From: Salipiger bermudensis
GTDB lineage: Bacteria > Pseudomonadota > Alphaproteobacteria > Rhodobacterales > Rhodobacteraceae
NCBI RefSeq assembly: GCF_019801965.1
Contig: NZ_JAHVIA010000004.1
Location: forward strand, 186,001 to 250,000
Direction of reading: 5' to 3'
Length of the DNA stretch: 64,000 nt
A program made the position numbers and the translations under genes. Of the stretch, positions 29,860 through 39,809 are shown piece after piece. Under the pieces are notes generated by a model. That model had not been told where the DNA came from. It was given only the letters and a program-made list of their open reading frames with translations, and did no database searches. How positions within the stretch are numbered: the stretch's first letter is position 1; every line of letters starts with the position of its first letter.

Positions 29860-31533
29860 TCAGTGAGCGTGCTGCTTGTCCCAGTCTTCGCGCTTCGGCA
29901 GTTGCTCGAAGGTGTGCTCCGGCGGCGGCGAGGGCAGGGTCCACTCGAGCGTGTCCGCGTATTCGTTCCAAGGGTTGCGCTCGGTGGCCGGTGCGCCCTT
30001 GCGGATCGTGTAGATCACGATGCCGAAGAACAGCAGGAACGAGGCGAAGGACAGGAGCGCACCCCAGCTCGACACGAAGTTCCAGGTGGCGAAGGCCTCC
30101 GGATAGTCGATGTAGCGGCGCGGCATGCCTTGGCGGCCCAGGAAGTGCTGCGGGAAGAAGGTCAGGTTCACGCCGATGAAGAACATCCAGAAGTGAAGCT
30201 TGCCCAGCGTCTCGGGGTACATCTTGCCGGTCATCTTCGGCAGGTAGAAATAGACCCCTGCGAAGATGGTGAAGGCCGCGCCCATCGACATGGTGTAGTG
30301 GAAGTGCGCCACGACATAGTAGGTGTCGTGATAGGCGCGGTCCACGCCGGCCTGGCTCAGCACGATGCCGGTCACGCCGCCGATGGTGAACAGGATCAGG
30401 AAGCCGAGGGCAAAGAGCATCGGCGTCTTGAACTCGATCGAGCCGCCCCACATCGTCGCGATCCACGAGAAGATCTTAACGCCGGTGGGCACCGCGATCA
30501 CCATCGTGGCGAGCATGAAGTAGCTCTGCTGACGCAGCGACATGCCGACCGTGTACATGTGGTGCGCCCACACGACGAAGCCGAGCGCGCCGATCGCGAT
30601 GATCGCCCAGACCATCGGCAGGTAGCCGAAGACCGGCTTGCGCGAGAAGGTGGCGATCACGTGGCTCGCGATGCCGAAGCCCGGCAGGATCACGATATAC
30701 ACTTCCGGGTGGCCGAAGAACCACAGGATGTGCTGGTAGAGGATCGGGTCACCGCCACCTGCGGGGTCGAAGAAGGTGGTGCCGAAGTTGCGATCGGTCA
30801 GCAGCATGGTGATGGCGCCGGCCAGGACGGGCAGGGCCAGCAGGATGAGCCACGCCGTGACGAAGATCGACCAGGCGAAGAGCGGCACCTTGAACAGGGT
30901 CATGCCTGGGGCACGCATGTTCAGGAAGGTGGTGATGATGTTGATCGCGCCGAGGATCGACGAGGCGCCCGAGACGTGCACCGCGAAGATCGCGAGGTCG
31001 GTCGACATGCCGGCTTCGGTGGTCGAGAGCGGCGGGTAGAGCACCCAGCCGATGCCCGAGCCGAGCTGGCCGTTGCCGCCGGGCGAGAACACCGAGCAGA
31101 CCGCCAGCGTGGTGCCGGCCGCGTAGAGCCAGAACGACAGGTTGTTCATCCGCGGGAACGCCATGTCCGGCGCGCCGATCTGCAGCGGCATGAAATAGTT
31201 GCCGAAACCGCCGAAGAGCGCCGGGATCACCACGAAGAACATCATCAGGATGCCGTGGCCGGTGATCATCACGTTCCAGAGATGGCCGTTGGGCGTGCAG
31301 TTTTCGGTGGCGGTCGGAATCAGACGCGCCCCTTCCATGCACATGAATTGAACGCCCGGCTCCATGAGCTCGAGTCGCATGTATACGGTGAAGCACACCG
31401 AAATGAGGCCCACGATCGCCGAGGTGATCAGGTAGAGAATCCCGATATCCTTATGATTCGTCGACATGAACCAGCGGGTGAAGAACCCCCGGTTATCCTC
31501 ATGTTCGTGGCCGTGAATGGCGGCGTCTGCCAT
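29860..31533 (-). CDS. ctaD: Cytochrome c oxidase subunit I (aa3 type)
   Basis: Catalytic core of the aa3 oxidase, reducing oxygen to water with electrons from cytochrome c and pumping protons. The 557-residue protein has 12 membrane helices. The binuclear-centre His-Tyr motif is [13 protein letters not shown], the second CuB pair is in [10 protein letters not shown], and the heme a3/a His pair is in [11 protein letters not shown]. The N-terminal [13 protein letters not shown] is the family start. ATG 31533 follows CAGGAGGC. Subunits II and III are not adjacent, as in other Rhodobacterales where ctaD stands alone. An FNR-type box lies about 110-120 nt upstream. Confidence 0.98.
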   Translation of the reverse strand: MADAAIHGHEHEDNRGFFTRWFMSTNHKDIGILYLITSAIVGLISVCFTVYMRLELMEPGVQFMCMEGARLIPTATENCTPNGHLWNVMITGHGILMMFFVVIPALFGGFGNYFMPLQIGAPDMAFPRMNNLSFWLYAAGTTLAVCSVFSPGGNGQLGSGIGWVLYPPLSTTEAGMSTDLAIFAVHVSGASSILGAINIITTFLNMRAPGMTLFKVPLFAWSIFVTAWLILLALPVLAGAITMLLTDRNFGTTFFDPAGGGDPILYQHILWFFGHPEVYIVILPGFGIASHVIATFSRKPVFGYLPMVWAIIAIGALGFVVWAHHMYTVGMSLRQQSYFMLATMVIAVPTGVKIFSWIATMWGGSIEFKTPMLFALGFLILFTIGGVTGIVLSQAGVDRAYHDTYYVVAHFHYTMSMGAAFTIFAGVYFYLPKMTGKMYPETLGKLHFWMFFIGVNLTFFPQHFLGRQGMPRRYIDYPEAFATWNFVSSWGALLSFASFLLFFGIVIYTIRKGAPATERNPWNEYADTLEWTLPSPPPEHTFEQLPKREDWDKQHAH

Positions 31534-31626
31534 TGTCTGCCTCCTGTTGGTCCGTCCCTGGCGGCTGCTTGAGAACCACAACCCACCTCTCTATCAAGTG
31601 TCTCTTTTAGAATGTCACTAAGGACG

Positions 31627-31640
31627 CGGCAATATTGCCG
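31627..31640. promoter_or_regulatory. 14-bp perfect palindrome beside the FNR-type box
   Basis: CGGCAATATTGCCG is self-complementary over all 14 bases and is separated from the FNR-type box by one base, on its ctaD side. It may be a second operator; the binding protein is unknown. Confidence 0.5.
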
Positions 31641-31641
31641 T

Positions 31642-31655
31642 TTGATCTGGATCAA
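31642..31655. promoter_or_regulatory. FNR/FnrL-type binding site upstream of ctaD
   Basis: TTGATCTGGATCAA matches the FNR-family consensus TTGAT-N4-ATCAA at every position. It is centred about 115 nt before the ctaD start, implying oxygen control of the aa3 oxidase by an FnrL-type regulator encoded elsewhere. Confidence 0.8.
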
Positions 31656-31896
31656 ACTTTATTGTCGCACCTCCCTTGCAGCGCGCGCAGCTCTTCCCAT
31701 GAGCGCCGGTTGAGCGCATTTCGGCTCAACCCCGCTGTGATCGGCGCTTTCTGGCGCAACCGTTGGGCGTATGCGCGTGCTGCTTGACGCGTTGCTGCCG
31801 GCCACGTCAGGTTTTCCGGACCTGCCGGCATCGGTGTTCGGTGCTAGCGTCATGACATTGATACCAAGTTTTTTGTTTTCAGCGGAGAAGCCTTCA

Positions 31897-32091
31897 ATGG
31901 CCTATTTCGAGCAGACGGTTTTCGAGACCCTGTGGCGCACGCTGATGCGCCGGCTGGCAGCGCCGGTCAGCAGCCGAAGGAAACAGGTTCTCGAGCAGCG
32001 CGCGACGCTGCGCAGGATGTCGGATGACGAGCTCCGGCAGATCGGTCTGACCCGTGACGATCTTCGCGACGAGATGTTCCGAACGCCCTGA
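31897..32091 (+). CDS. DUF1127 family small protein
   Basis: The 64-residue basic protein ends in the DUF1127/YjiS signature: RRMSDDELRQIGLTRDDL. Such proteins are abundant in alphaproteobacteria; members have been linked to RNA binding and to phosphate or carbon physiology, but no precise reaction is known. ATG 31897 (MAYFEQTVF) is preferred over the in-frame upstream start, because the extra residues are not of the family and this start follows a GGAGAAG site. It is divergent from ctaD and followed by a strong hairpin. Confidence 0.8.
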   Translation: MAYFEQTVFETLWRTLMRRLAAPVSSRRKQVLEQRATLRRMSDDELRQIGLTRDDLRDEMFRTP

Positions 32092-32186
32092 TCGGGGCTC
32101 CTCCCAGCCCGGAACCACCCGTGCCGGCAGTGCCGGACGGGTGCGCGCGCCTGCCGGTGTTGTTCCCCACCGAGACAGGCTAGCCT

Positions 32187-32230
32187 GACCGGAGCGGCGC
32201 TTTTCCCCTGACGCGCCGCTCCGGTCTCTT
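32187..32230 (+). terminator. Terminator-like hairpin between the DUF1127 and GNAT genes
   Basis: A 14-bp perfect stem GACCGGAGCGGCGC (32187-32200) / GCGCCGCTCCGGTC (32213-32226) with a 12-nt loop, followed by TCTTTG. It probably ends the DUF1127 transcript and lies 22 nt before the GNAT start. Confidence 0.55.
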
Positions 32231-32248
32231 TGCACAAGGAACTCTGCC

Positions 32249-32710
32249 ATGACCGAGACGCCCCCGCGCATCACGCAAGCGGTGCCGCCCGATCTTGCCG
32301 AGGTCGAGGCGATCGTCGAGGCCGCCTACCGGCCCTACGTGGCGCGCATGGGCATGCTGCCCGGCCCGATGCGCGACGATTACGCCGCCCATATTGCCGC
32401 GGGGCAGTTGCGGCTGTTGCGCGATGCCGAGGGGGTGGCGGGGCTTCTGGTGCTGATCCCGGAGGAAGGGCACATGCTGCTCGACAACGTGGCCATCGCG
32501 CCGCGGGCGCAAGGCCGGGGCTACGGGCGGCGGCTGCTCGAGTTCGCGGAGGACGAGGCGCAGCGGCAGGGATTCGCGGTGATCCGCCTCTACACCCATG
32601 TCAGCATGACCGAGAACATCGCGATCTACGGCAGGCGCGGTTATGTCGAGACCCATCGCGCCGAGGTCGCGGGGCTGCACCGGGTCTACATGGAGAAGCG
32701 CCTGGGCTGA
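32249..32710 (+). CDS. GNAT family N-acetyltransferase
   Basis: A 153-residue single GNAT domain. The acetyl-CoA pyrophosphate loop is APRAQGRGYGRRLLEFAE (about residues 88-105, Q-x-x-G-x-G/A form), preceded by strand HMLLDNVAI and followed by IRLYTHVSMTENIAIYGRRGY, the usual C-terminal Asn/Tyr motif. The acceptor is unknown. ATG 32249 follows AAGGAACT. Its end is 5 nt from the convergent end of lipB. Confidence 0.9.
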   Translation: MTETPPRITQAVPPDLAEVEAIVEAAYRPYVARMGMLPGPMRDDYAAHIAAGQLRLLRDAEGVAGLLVLIPEEGHMLLDNVAIAPRAQGRGYGRRLLEFAEDEAQRQGFAVIRLYTHVSMTENIAIYGRRGYVETHRAEVAGLHRVYMEKRLG

Positions 32711-32715
32711 GCGCC

Positions 32716-33366
32716 TCAGTCGCCGAATACCTCGTCGAAGCTGCGCTTCAGTGCCACGTCGAGATCGTCCATGCAGACTGGCAGTCCGAGATCCACCAGG
32801 CTGGTGACGCCGAACTCGGTGATGCCGCAGGGAACGATGCCCTCGAAATGCGACAGCTCCGGTTCGACATTGATCGAGATGCCGTGGAAGCTCACCCATT
32901 TGCGCAGGCGAATGCCGATGGCGGCGATCTTGTCCTCGGTCATGCGCCCGTCGGGCAGCCGCGGCTTGTCCGGACGCTCGACCCAGACGCCGACGCGGCC
33001 CTCGCGGATGTGGCCAGTGACGTTGAACTCGGCCAGCGCCGCGATCACCCAGGCCTCGAGCTGCTGCACGAAGCGGCGGATGTCGCGGCCGCGCCGGTTG
33101 AGGTCGAGCATGACATAGATCACCCGCTGGCCGGGGCCGTGATAGGTATACTGTCCGCCGCGCTTGCTCTCGTAGACCGGGAAGCGGTCGGGCTCGCGCA
33201 GATCCTCGACCCGCGCCGAGGTGCCGGCGGTGTAGAGCGGCGGGTGCTCGAGCAGCCAGATCGCCTCGTCGGCCTCGCCGGCGGCGATGGCGGCGGCGCG
33301 CGCTTCCATGAAGGCAACCGCCTCTTCGTAGCCGGTCAGGCCATCGGTTGTGATCCACTCGGTCAT
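32716..33366 (-). CDS. lipB: Octanoyl-ACP:protein octanoyltransferase
   Basis: Transfers octanoate from acyl-carrier protein to the lipoyl domains of 2-oxoacid dehydrogenases and the glycine cleavage H protein. It has 216 residues. Signatures: [14 protein letters not shown] (about residues 42-55), [21 protein letters not shown] (the RGGxxTxHxPGQ motif) and [21 protein letters not shown] with the catalytic Cys; the acylated Lys region is [20 protein letters not shown] 33366 is chosen; a huge upstream frame over the next gene is antisense noise. Confidence 0.96.
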   Translation of the reverse strand: MTEWITTDGLTGYEEAVAFMEARAAAIAAGEADEAIWLLEHPPLYTAGTSARVEDLREPDRFPVYESKRGGQYTYHGPGQRVIYVMLDLNRRGRDIRRFVQQLEAWVIAALAEFNVTGHIREGRVGVWVERPDKPRLPDGRMTEDKIAAIGIRLRKWVSFHGISINVEPELSHFEGIVPCGITEFGVTSLVDLGLPVCMDDLDVALKRSFDEVFGD

Positions 33367-33588
33367 GCTGGATCGGCTAGGCCCAGTCGGGCAGGGCGTC
33401 AAGAGCACCCGGTGCCGCGCGGGCCGGGGGCTGCGACCGGATTGAGATATTTTTGCATCACTCTTTGATTGACAGAATCGTGAAGGCCGCCGACCCTGAA
33501 GCCATAGAACGTCGACTTTCGCCACTTCATGCGCGACCGCGACTGCAATTTTCCTCGCGGTACGCTCCATTGCTTCAGGAGATTGACC

Positions 33589-35289
33589 GTGAGACACAGA
33601 CTGATCGCAACTATTGTTACCTCCAGCATCGCGCTGACCCCGCTGCCCGCCCTGGCCGACAACGCCTTCGTCGGGGGCCTCGTGGGCGGCTTCATCGGCA
33701 GCGCCATCGCCAACCAGCCCAAGCAGCAGAAGGTCTACCGCGCCCCCGCCAAGAAGACCTACACCCGCAGCAGCTCGAGCAGTTCGGTCAGCAGCGCCCA
33801 GCGGCAGATCAACCGCGACACCCAGACCGCGCTGAACTATTTCGGCTTCAACGCCGGCAGTGTCGATGGCGTGATGGGCAGCCGCTCGCGCTCGGCGATC
33901 TCGAGCTACCAGGCCCACATGGGCTATAGCCCCACCGGCCAGCTGACCCAGTACGAGCGCGACTTCCTGATCGGCTCCTATCACCGGGCGCAGGCCGGCG
34001 GCCCGGCCACGTCGCAGCTGATCGCCTCGAACCCGCTCGGCGTGAAGGGGCTTCTGGTCGCCTATCGCGACGAGCAGATGAATGGCGGCGGCCGCGCCTC
34101 GACCGCCTCGATCGGTGGCCATTACGGCCTGCCGAGCGTTGTCGCCGCGGCGGTCAACGAGATCGCCAAGAGCTCGGACCCGACCGCCGAGCAGCTGGTG
34201 CAGCGCAGCGGCTTCATCCAGCTCTCCGACATCAACGGCGATGGCCAGACCGATTACATCATCGATACCTCGGTTACCGGATCGGCCTTCTGGTGCAGCG
34301 CCCAGAGCTGCATGGTGCGGGTCTTCGCCTCGACGCCCGATGGCTACGAGCGCAACGATTTCCAGGCCTTCAACGTGACGCCTGCGATGTTCACCTGCAC
34401 CCGCGGTACCTGTTCCAAGACCGGCGGCCCCTCCACGATGACCGCCGTGGCGCCCGCGGTGCCGGTGCCGCCGGCGATCCGCACCCCCGACAGCCAGATG
34501 GCCGCCGCGCCATCGCCCTCGGCGACCCAGGCCGTGCCCGCGACCACCGCCGCCGTCAACGCCAGCCCGGCGCTGCCCAATTTCTTCGGAGGCGAGAGCG
34601 CCCCGGCCGAGGCTTCGCTGGCCTCGCATTGCAACACCGTCAGCCTCGTGACCTCCACCAATGGCGGCTACATCACCGCCGACACGCTGACCGACGCCAA
34701 TGCCGCCATGGCCGAGCAGCTTTGCCTGGCCCGGACCTACGCGATCTCTGCCGGCGAGACGCTGATGGGCCAGGTGCAGGGCGCCAGCCAGCAGCAGATC
34801 GCCGATCAATGCGCCACCTTCGGCGCGCTGCTGAAGGAGCAGGTCGCCTCGGTTTCGCTGCAGCCGCGCGATCAGGTGCTGCAAAGCGTGGGCAAGTTCG
34901 TGCTCTCCACCGGCATGTCGCCGGCGCAGCTCGAGAAGACGGCGCAGATCTGCCTCGCCTCGGGCTACAAGTCGGATGACATGGGCACCGCGATGGGCGC
35001 GGCGCTGATGCTGGTGGCGCTGGGCAAGGGCCCCTATGCCGAGCTGATGGGCCACCACCTGAGCCAGGGCTTCGGCGCCACCCAGCGCGAGGATCTAGCG
35101 GTGGCGTGGTACGATCAGGCGCTGACCTCGCTCGACGGCGGCGCCACGGCGGTCTTCGGCCCCGGCCAGCCCGAGCGCGCCGGTCTGCTGCGCAAGGCCT
35201 CGATGATGATGGGCGGCAAGGCCGATGCCGGCGGCGAGACGCCAGAAGTCACCCAGGCAGGCCTGCCGGTATTCAGCATTTCCGAGTGA
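33589..35289 (+). CDS. Secreted peptidoglycan-binding-domain protein
   Basis: The 566-residue product has a signal peptide (about residues 1-24, [15 protein letters not shown]), a Gly-rich segment [16 protein letters not shown] (26-41), a Ser/Lys-rich linker, and a PG_binding_1-like domain at about 63-115 ([38 protein letters not shown]). The rest (about 130-566) is unassigned: it contains [13 protein letters not shown], an EF-hand-like Asp loop near 221, a Pro/Ala linker, and a helical C-terminus. GTG 33589 is chosen because AGGAGA sits 7 nt before it and the signal peptide follows. It is followed by a hairpin terminator, then tRNA-Leu. Probably periplasmic and envelope-related. Confidence 0.8.
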   Translation: MRHRLIATIVTSSIALTPLPALADNAFVGGLVGGFIGSAIANQPKQQKVYRAPAKKTYTRSSSSSSVSSAQRQINRDTQTALNYFGFNAGSVDGVMGSRSRSAISSYQAHMGYSPTGQLTQYERDFLIGSYHRAQAGGPATSQLIASNPLGVKGLLVAYRDEQMNGGGRASTASIGGHYGLPSVVAAAVNEIAKSSDPTAEQLVQRSGFIQLSDINGDGQTDYIIDTSVTGSAFWCSAQSCMVRVFASTPDGYERNDFQAFNVTPAMFTCTRGTCSKTGGPSTMTAVAPAVPVPPAIRTPDSQMAAAPSPSATQAVPATTAAVNASPALPNFFGGESAPAEASLASHCNTVSLVTSTNGGYITADTLTDANAAMAEQLCLARTYAISAGETLMGQVQGASQQQIADQCATFGALLKEQVASVSLQPRDQVLQSVGKFVLSTGMSPAQLEKTAQICLASGYKSDDMGTAMGAALMLVALGKGPYAELMGHHLSQGFGATQREDLAVAWYDQALTSLDGGATAVFGPGQPERAGLLRKASMMMGGKADAGGETPEVTQAGLPVFSISE

Positions 35290-35312
35290 TCGCGGGCCTG
35301 GGCCCCTGGTGC

Positions 35313-35349
35313 CGCGGCGGGCTCGAAAGGGCCCGCCGCGCCGCGTTTT
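35313..35349 (+). terminator. Terminator-like hairpin after the peptidoglycan-binding gene
   Basis: A 10-bp perfect stem CGCGGCGGGC (35313-35322) / GCCCGCCGCG (35331-35340) with an 8-nt loop, followed by CCGCGTTTT. It lies 23 nt after the stop and upstream of the tRNA. Confidence 0.65.
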
Positions 35350-35443
35350 CCGGGGCGTGCGAAAAAATCGTCACGCGGATGCATTTCCCTCTTTTCATCC
35401 CCCGCAGGCTTTTGTAGAGAGCCCCTCACCAAGTCAGGACAGT

Positions 35444-35530
35444 GCGGTCGTGGCGGAATTGGTAGACGCGCAGCGTTGAGGTCGCTGTGGGGTAACTCCC
35501 GTGGAAGTTCGAGTCTTCTCGACCGCACCA
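35444..35530 (+). tRNA. tRNA-Leu (anticodon GAG)
   Basis: An 87-nt gene including the encoded CCA (35528-35530). The acceptor stem GCGGTCG pairs with CGACCGC. The anticodon stem CAGCG / CGCTG closes the loop TTGAGGT with anticodon GAG at 35478-35480, reading CUC/CUU leucine codons. A long class-II variable arm (GTGGGGTAACTCCCGT) and the T-loop GTTCGAGTC are typical of tRNA-Leu. The start lies downstream of a hairpin terminator, so it probably has its own promoter. Confidence 0.97.
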
Positions 35531-35730
35531 TTCTCTCCGAACATCGGTGAGTGAGCCTTCGGGCGAGTAGCTTGCAGAGCATCGCTCGCAACGCGTCGGC
35601 CGCTTGCTCGGCCCGTCCTCGACCTTTCCCCGACTGCGACATTTTCCGCCCCCGCGCCTTGCGCTGGTCGCTTGCGCCATGGGCCCTGCTTGGCGACACT
35701 CGGCCGCGAGCGGCGATGCGGGGAAGTGTC

Positions 35731-37389
35731 ATGAAGATCAATCTGTTCAGGGGCGTGTCCTTTCATTTTCTGCCGCTGATGCTGGGGCTCGTGCTGTTTG
35801 CCGCCTCGCTCACGCCCTCGCTGACGCCGCGAAGCTGGGAATTCCAGGGCGCGCTCGGCGGCGTCGTGACGGCGATGGGCTACCTGACCGGCCGCGCGGT
35901 GCAGCTGCTCTGGGCGGCGCTCGGCCTGCCGCCGCTCGGCGGACGCGCGGCGAGGATCGCGGCGGTGCTGGTTACGCTCGCGGCGCTGGGCAGCTGGATC
36001 TTCGCGGTGGCCCGCAGCACCGACTGGCAGAATTCGATCCGGGAACGGGTGGCGATGGCGCCGATCGAGAGCAGTCACCTGATTCCGATGATCGGCACGG
36101 CGCTCCTGGTCTTCCTCGCCTGCTTCGCGCTCGGCCTACTGATCCGGCTGCTGTTCCATACCCTTCGCAAGCGCCTGCTCAGAATCATGCCCGAGCGCAC
36201 CGCCAACGTGCTGGGCGTCGCGGGGGCGGTGCTGCTGCTGTTCATCCTGACGATGGACGGGCTGGTGCCGCAGGTCATCCGTATGCTCGACAGCTCCTAT
36301 GCCGAAGCGCAATCGCTGTTCGACACCGCGCCGCCGGCGCCCGGCGATCCGCGCAAGCCGGGCAGCGCCGAGTCGCTGGTCGATTGGCAGCTCATGGGCC
36401 AGCCGGGGCGCAATTTCATCGAGCGCGGGCCGGATGCCGCTCGGATCAGCTCGCTGACCGGCCGGCCTGCGATGGATCCGATCCGGGTCTATGTCGGACG
36501 CGCGCAGAGCAAGGATCCGCAGGTCCGGGCCGAGATCGCGCTCGAGGAGCTCAAGCGCCTCGGCGCCTTCGAGCGCAAGATCCTCGTCGTGGCCTCGCCC
36601 ACCGGCACCGGCTGGCTCGATCCCGGCGCGCAGGACAGCATCGAGTACCTGCAGGGCGGCGACGTGGCGACGGTGGCGACGCAATATTCCTTCATGCAAT
36701 CGCCGATGGCGCTGATCTTCGAGACCAGCACCGGGCTCGATCAGGCCGAGGCGACGCTCAACACAATCTACCGCTACTGGCGCGGGCTGCCCGAGGACAG
36801 CCGGCCGGAGCTCTACCTTCACGGGCTAAGCCTCGGCGCCTGGTCCTCGATGTATGCGCTCAATTTCTTCGAGGTCTTCGCCGACCCGATCCAAGGGGCG
36901 CTCTGGGCCGGGCCGCCCTTTGTCTCGACCAAGTGGCGCCAGATCACCGCCGCCCGCAACCCGGGCTCGCCCTTCGTTTCGCCGGTGATCGCCGATGGCT
37001 CGCTGGTGCGCTTCATGACCCAATTTGGCGGGCTCGAGCGCGCCACTGCGCCGTGGTCGGCGATCCGGGTGGTCTATCTTCAGCACGCCTCGGACGGCAT
37101 CGTGTTCTACGAGCCGGCGTCGTTCTGGCGCGCGCCGCGCTGGATGCGCGAGCCGCCGGCGCCGGACGTGTCGCCGCTCATGCGGTTCCTGCCGATCGTC
37201 ACGCAGTTCCAGCTGGCGCTTGACATGCTTCTCGCGACCGATTTGCCGGTGGGGTTTGGCCACAGCTACGCCGCGCACGAGTATATCGACGCGTGGATCG
37301 CATTGACCGATCCCGAGGGGTGGACGGAGGACGACACCGCCGCCCTCAAGGCGCGCTGCACCCGCGAGGTGCTGGGCTGCGAGGGCTGA
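35731..37389 (+). CDS. Membrane-anchored alpha/beta hydrolase (Abhydrolase_9 family)
   Basis: The 552-residue product has an N-terminal half with about five membrane segments (starting MKINLFRGVSFHFLPLMLGLVLF) and a C-terminal hydrolase domain on one face of the membrane. The nucleophile elbow GLSLGAWSS (Ser near residue 370), HASDGIVFYEPASFW (acid) and GFGHSYAAHEYI (His near 513-517) give the catalytic triad. This matches the paired Abhydrolase_9_N / Abhydrolase_9 architecture of unknown substrate. ATG 35731 follows GGGGAAG; an upstream in-frame ATG at 35716 is possible. It is convergent with the next gene across 9 nt. Confidence 0.82.
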   Translation: MKINLFRGVSFHFLPLMLGLVLFAASLTPSLTPRSWEFQGALGGVVTAMGYLTGRAVQLLWAALGLPPLGGRAARIAAVLVTLAALGSWIFAVARSTDWQNSIRERVAMAPIESSHLIPMIGTALLVFLACFALGLLIRLLFHTLRKRLLRIMPERTANVLGVAGAVLLLFILTMDGLVPQVIRMLDSSYAEAQSLFDTAPPAPGDPRKPGSAESLVDWQLMGQPGRNFIERGPDAARISSLTGRPAMDPIRVYVGRAQSKDPQVRAEIALEELKRLGAFERKILVVASPTGTGWLDPGAQDSIEYLQGGDVATVATQYSFMQSPMALIFETSTGLDQAEATLNTIYRYWRGLPEDSRPELYLHGLSLGAWSSMYALNFFEVFADPIQGALWAGPPFVSTKWRQITAARNPGSPFVSPVIADGSLVRFMTQFGGLERATAPWSAIRVVYLQHASDGIVFYEPASFWRAPRWMREPPAPDVSPLMRFLPIVTQFQLALDMLLATDLPVGFGHSYAAHEYIDAWIALTDPEGWTEDDTAALKARCTREVLGCEG

Positions 37390-37398
37390 GGCGCGGGA

Positions 37399-39201
37399 TC
37401 AGTTGACCCGGTAGATGCGCAGGGCGCTATCGCTGTCGCCGGTCGGGATTTCGGTCAGGAAGCCCGGCACCGCGCCGTCCTCGAGCGCGTGGCCGAAGCC
37501 GTCGAACCCGGACTTTGCGAGGGTGGTGAGTTCGGGATCGGCGGGGCAGACCAGCATGTAGTCGATGCCATGCGTCTCGAGCGCCGCCTGCGCCGCCTCG
37601 GGCGTCTCGGCCAGGGTGATCTCGAGCTGGGCGCGCATGCCGTCCTGATTGCGGTGATAGGGGGCCGAGAGCGTGCGGTGCGGGCTGTGCAGCAGCACGT
37701 GGGTGCCGAAATTCGACGGCGCCGAGACCACGCCCTCGGGCAGCGCGGCGAGCGCCGCCATCGCGTCAGGGGTGAAGCAGGCCTGCGCTGGCGCATCCTT
37801 TGTCGCGGGAGCGGCGTTGGCGGGGCGGGCGACGTGGTCCATCACAGATTCCGCGCCGGTGGTGATCTGCACCCAGCTCATCGGGAGTGCGAGCAGCACG
37901 CAGGCCAGCGCCGCGAGGCCGCGGCTGGTGCCCCGCCCGTCGCGCCAGGCTTGGTGCAGGGCCGCCGCAGTGGTGCCGATCACCGGGGCGGAGAGCGCGG
38001 TGAGCACGAAGACGCCGCGCAGCTGGTAGCTGCCGATGGCGAAGGCGACGGCAAGCAGCAGGGCGACCAGCAGCCAGCCCCCGTCTCGGCGCTGCCACGC
38101 CTGGCCAAGCGCCAGCATGCAGGCCGCGAGGCCGAGCAGGTAGTAGCCGAAGAGGAACGGCTTGGCGTCGGTCGCGATCAGGTCGGCGAGGCTGCGCGCC
38201 TCGCGCACGAAGGCGAGCCAGCGGGCGTCGAGATAGGGATCGAGCCCGCCGTAGGGCTCCGAGAGGCAGGCCGGGGTGACGGCGAGCGTCAGCGCGCCGA
38301 CCAGTGCGAAGAGCCCGAGCAGGACAGCGGCGCGGGTCTTGAGGGGCTGGTTCGAGACCAACGCCGCTGCCAGCGCCATTGACCCCACGCCGAGCGCCAC
38401 GGGCAGGGCGAGGTCGATCGAGAAGGCATCGCAGAACCCGCCGACATAGGCCGAGGCGGGCGCCAGCGCCGGAAAGAGCAGTGCCAGCCCGCCCACCGCG
38501 CCGAGGGCGAAGCGCAGCACCGGGCCGCGCTCGGGGGCGCCGTTGACCAGCCAGAAGGCTGCCATCGCGAAGGTGCAGAGGGCCAGCAGCGGCAGCGTCT
38601 CGACCCCGATGGCGAGGCTCGCGGCCAGTGCCAGCCCCGAGGCCACCGGCAGCACGCGGCGGTCGCGGCGGTCGATGACGCCCCAGAGCAGCAGCAGGAG
38701 CAGGGTGATCTGCGCGTTGTGGTGGTCGATGGCTCCCGGCAGAAAGCGGGCGTCGCCCCAGAACATCAGCGCCGCCAGCGCGCCGGAGACGGCGCCGGCG
38801 GCCGGTCCGGCCAGCGCCGCGCCGATGCGGCTCACCAGCGCGACCACGGCGGCGAGCATCAGTAGCGGCCAGAAGGTCAGGGCGAGATATTCCGCCTGAA
38901 GCCTGCCGGCGAAGGGTTCGGCAAGCAGCACCAGCGCCCCGAGGGGGGCGTCGATCAGGCGCGACCAGTGCATCTCGAAGCCGCCCTCGAGCCCGAGCCG
39001 GTTCTGGGTCAGGTCGAACCAGCCCTGGCCGGCGAGCAGGTCGCGGATGCTCACCAGCCGCATCGCCGAATCATTGGCCAGCCCGTAGAACAGCTCGGAG
39101 GCGCCGGGAGCGCGGGCCAGCGTCATCAGGGCGACATAGGTGAAGGCGATGACGGGGAGCCAGCGCAGCTGCGGGCCTGGTCTGTCGGTCTGCTGGGTCA
39201 T
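37399..39201 (-). CDS. Polytopic GT-C-like membrane glycosyltransferase (STT3/ArnT-like)
   Basis: The 600-residue protein has about 11-12 membrane segments (to about residue 440) and a soluble C-terminal periplasmic domain. The early loop has an acidic site and HWSRLIDAP; a second loop has GAIDHHNAQ near residue 155, recalling the second-loop DHH motif of STT3-type oligosaccharyltransferases. This fits a GT-C enzyme using a lipid-linked sugar, but no diagnostic catalytic motif settles the acceptor. ATG 39201 is chosen. It is divergent from gtrA and close to a DPMS-like transferase, which suggests a shared pathway. Confidence 0.65.
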   Translation of the reverse strand: MTQQTDRPGPQLRWLPVIAFTYVALMTLARAPGASELFYGLANDSAMRLVSIRDLLAGQGWFDLTQNRLGLEGGFEMHWSRLIDAPLGALVLLAEPFAGRLQAEYLALTFWPLLMLAAVVALVSRIGAALAGPAAGAVSGALAALMFWGDARFLPGAIDHHNAQITLLLLLLWGVIDRRDRRVLPVASGLALAASLAIGVETLPLLALCTFAMAAFWLVNGAPERGPVLRFALGAVGGLALLFPALAPASAYVGGFCDAFSIDLALPVALGVGSMALAAALVSNQPLKTRAAVLLGLFALVGALTLAVTPACLSEPYGGLDPYLDARWLAFVREARSLADLIATDAKPFLFGYYLLGLAACMLALGQAWQRRDGGWLLVALLLAVAFAIGSYQLRGVFVLTALSAPVIGTTAAALHQAWRDGRGTSRGLAALACVLLALPMSWVQITTGAESVMDHVARPANAAPATKDAPAQACFTPDAMAALAALPEGVVSAPSNFGTHVLLHSPHRTLSAPYHRNQDGMRAQLEITLAETPEAAQAALETHGIDYMLVCPADPELTTLAKSGFDGFGHALEDGAVPGFLTEIPTGDSDSALRIYRVN

Positions 39202-39310
39202 TCTGACGGCTCGGACATTCTCAACTGGTTAACAGAACCGCGCCAAGCTGGGCGCGGAAAACACTCGTGGCGGGCTCGCCACAACGGACGGGGCGCGGGG
39301 CGCTCCGACC

Positions 39311-39781
39311 TTGATCGAAGCGGGCAGGGCGGCGCATATCGAAGCCATCCGCAACCGCGAGGTGCCCGTGCCCGAGCGCTCCCAACCGATTGCCGCCCGC
39401 GAGCGGCGGCGCCATCTCGGTGGCTTTGCGCTGGCCGGTCTGGCCGGATTCGGCGTCGATGCGGGCGTGCTCTCGGCGCTGGTGGCGCTGGGCCTGCCCG
39501 CCGGGCTGGCGCGGGTGCCGTCCTTCGTGGCGGCGGTGCTCTCGACCTGGGCGATCAACCGGACCCTGACCTTCCGCACCTCGACCCGTGCCACGCTGCG
39601 TGAGTTCCTGCGCTACATCCTCGCCATGGGGCTGGGTCTCGCGATCAACTACGCCACCTTCCTGCTGGCGCTGCGTCTGAGCGAGACCGCCGCCGCGCAG
39701 CCGGTGCTGGCGCTGGTGCCCGCGACCGCTGCCGGCATGGTGGTGAATTTCCTCAGCTCGCGCCATATTCTTCACCGCTGA
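39311..39781 (+). CDS. GtrA family polyisoprenyl-sugar flippase
   Basis: The 156-residue protein has four membrane segments (about residues 36-56, 62-82, 98-118, 130-150). The GtrA signature is FALAGLAGFGVDAGVL (first segment), followed by ARVPSFVAAVLSTWAINRTLTFR and TAAGMVVNFLSSRHILH at the end. GtrA proteins are thought to flip undecaprenyl-phosphate-linked sugar across the inner membrane. The start is TTG 39311, the only reasonable one; GTG 39362 would lose 17 residues. It lies between a GT-C-like and a DPMS-like gene on the opposite strand. Confidence 0.85.
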   Translation: MIEAGRAAHIEAIRNREVPVPERSQPIAARERRRHLGGFALAGLAGFGVDAGVLSALVALGLPAGLARVPSFVAAVLSTWAINRTLTFRTSTRATLREFLRYILAMGLGLAINYATFLLALRLSETAAAQPVLALVPATAAGMVVNFLSSRHILHR

Positions 39782-39809
39782 CCGCATCGCCACCGCGCCC
39801 CGTCCGACC

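Larger units (their letters stand above)
31534..31896. other. 363-nt divergent intergenic region between ctaD and the DUF1127 gene
   Basis: No gene is evident. The ctaD-proximal half holds a 14-bp palindrome and an adjacent FNR-type box (annotated separately). The DUF1127-proximal part is A/T-richer (ATTGATACCAAGTTTTTTG) and likely holds that promoter. The middle is GC-rich and unassigned. Confidence 0.6.

Noticed and set aside
33367-35058. N-terminal extension of lipB
   Set aside because: Low-complexity antisense of the peptidoglycan-binding gene; LipB is full length from 33366.
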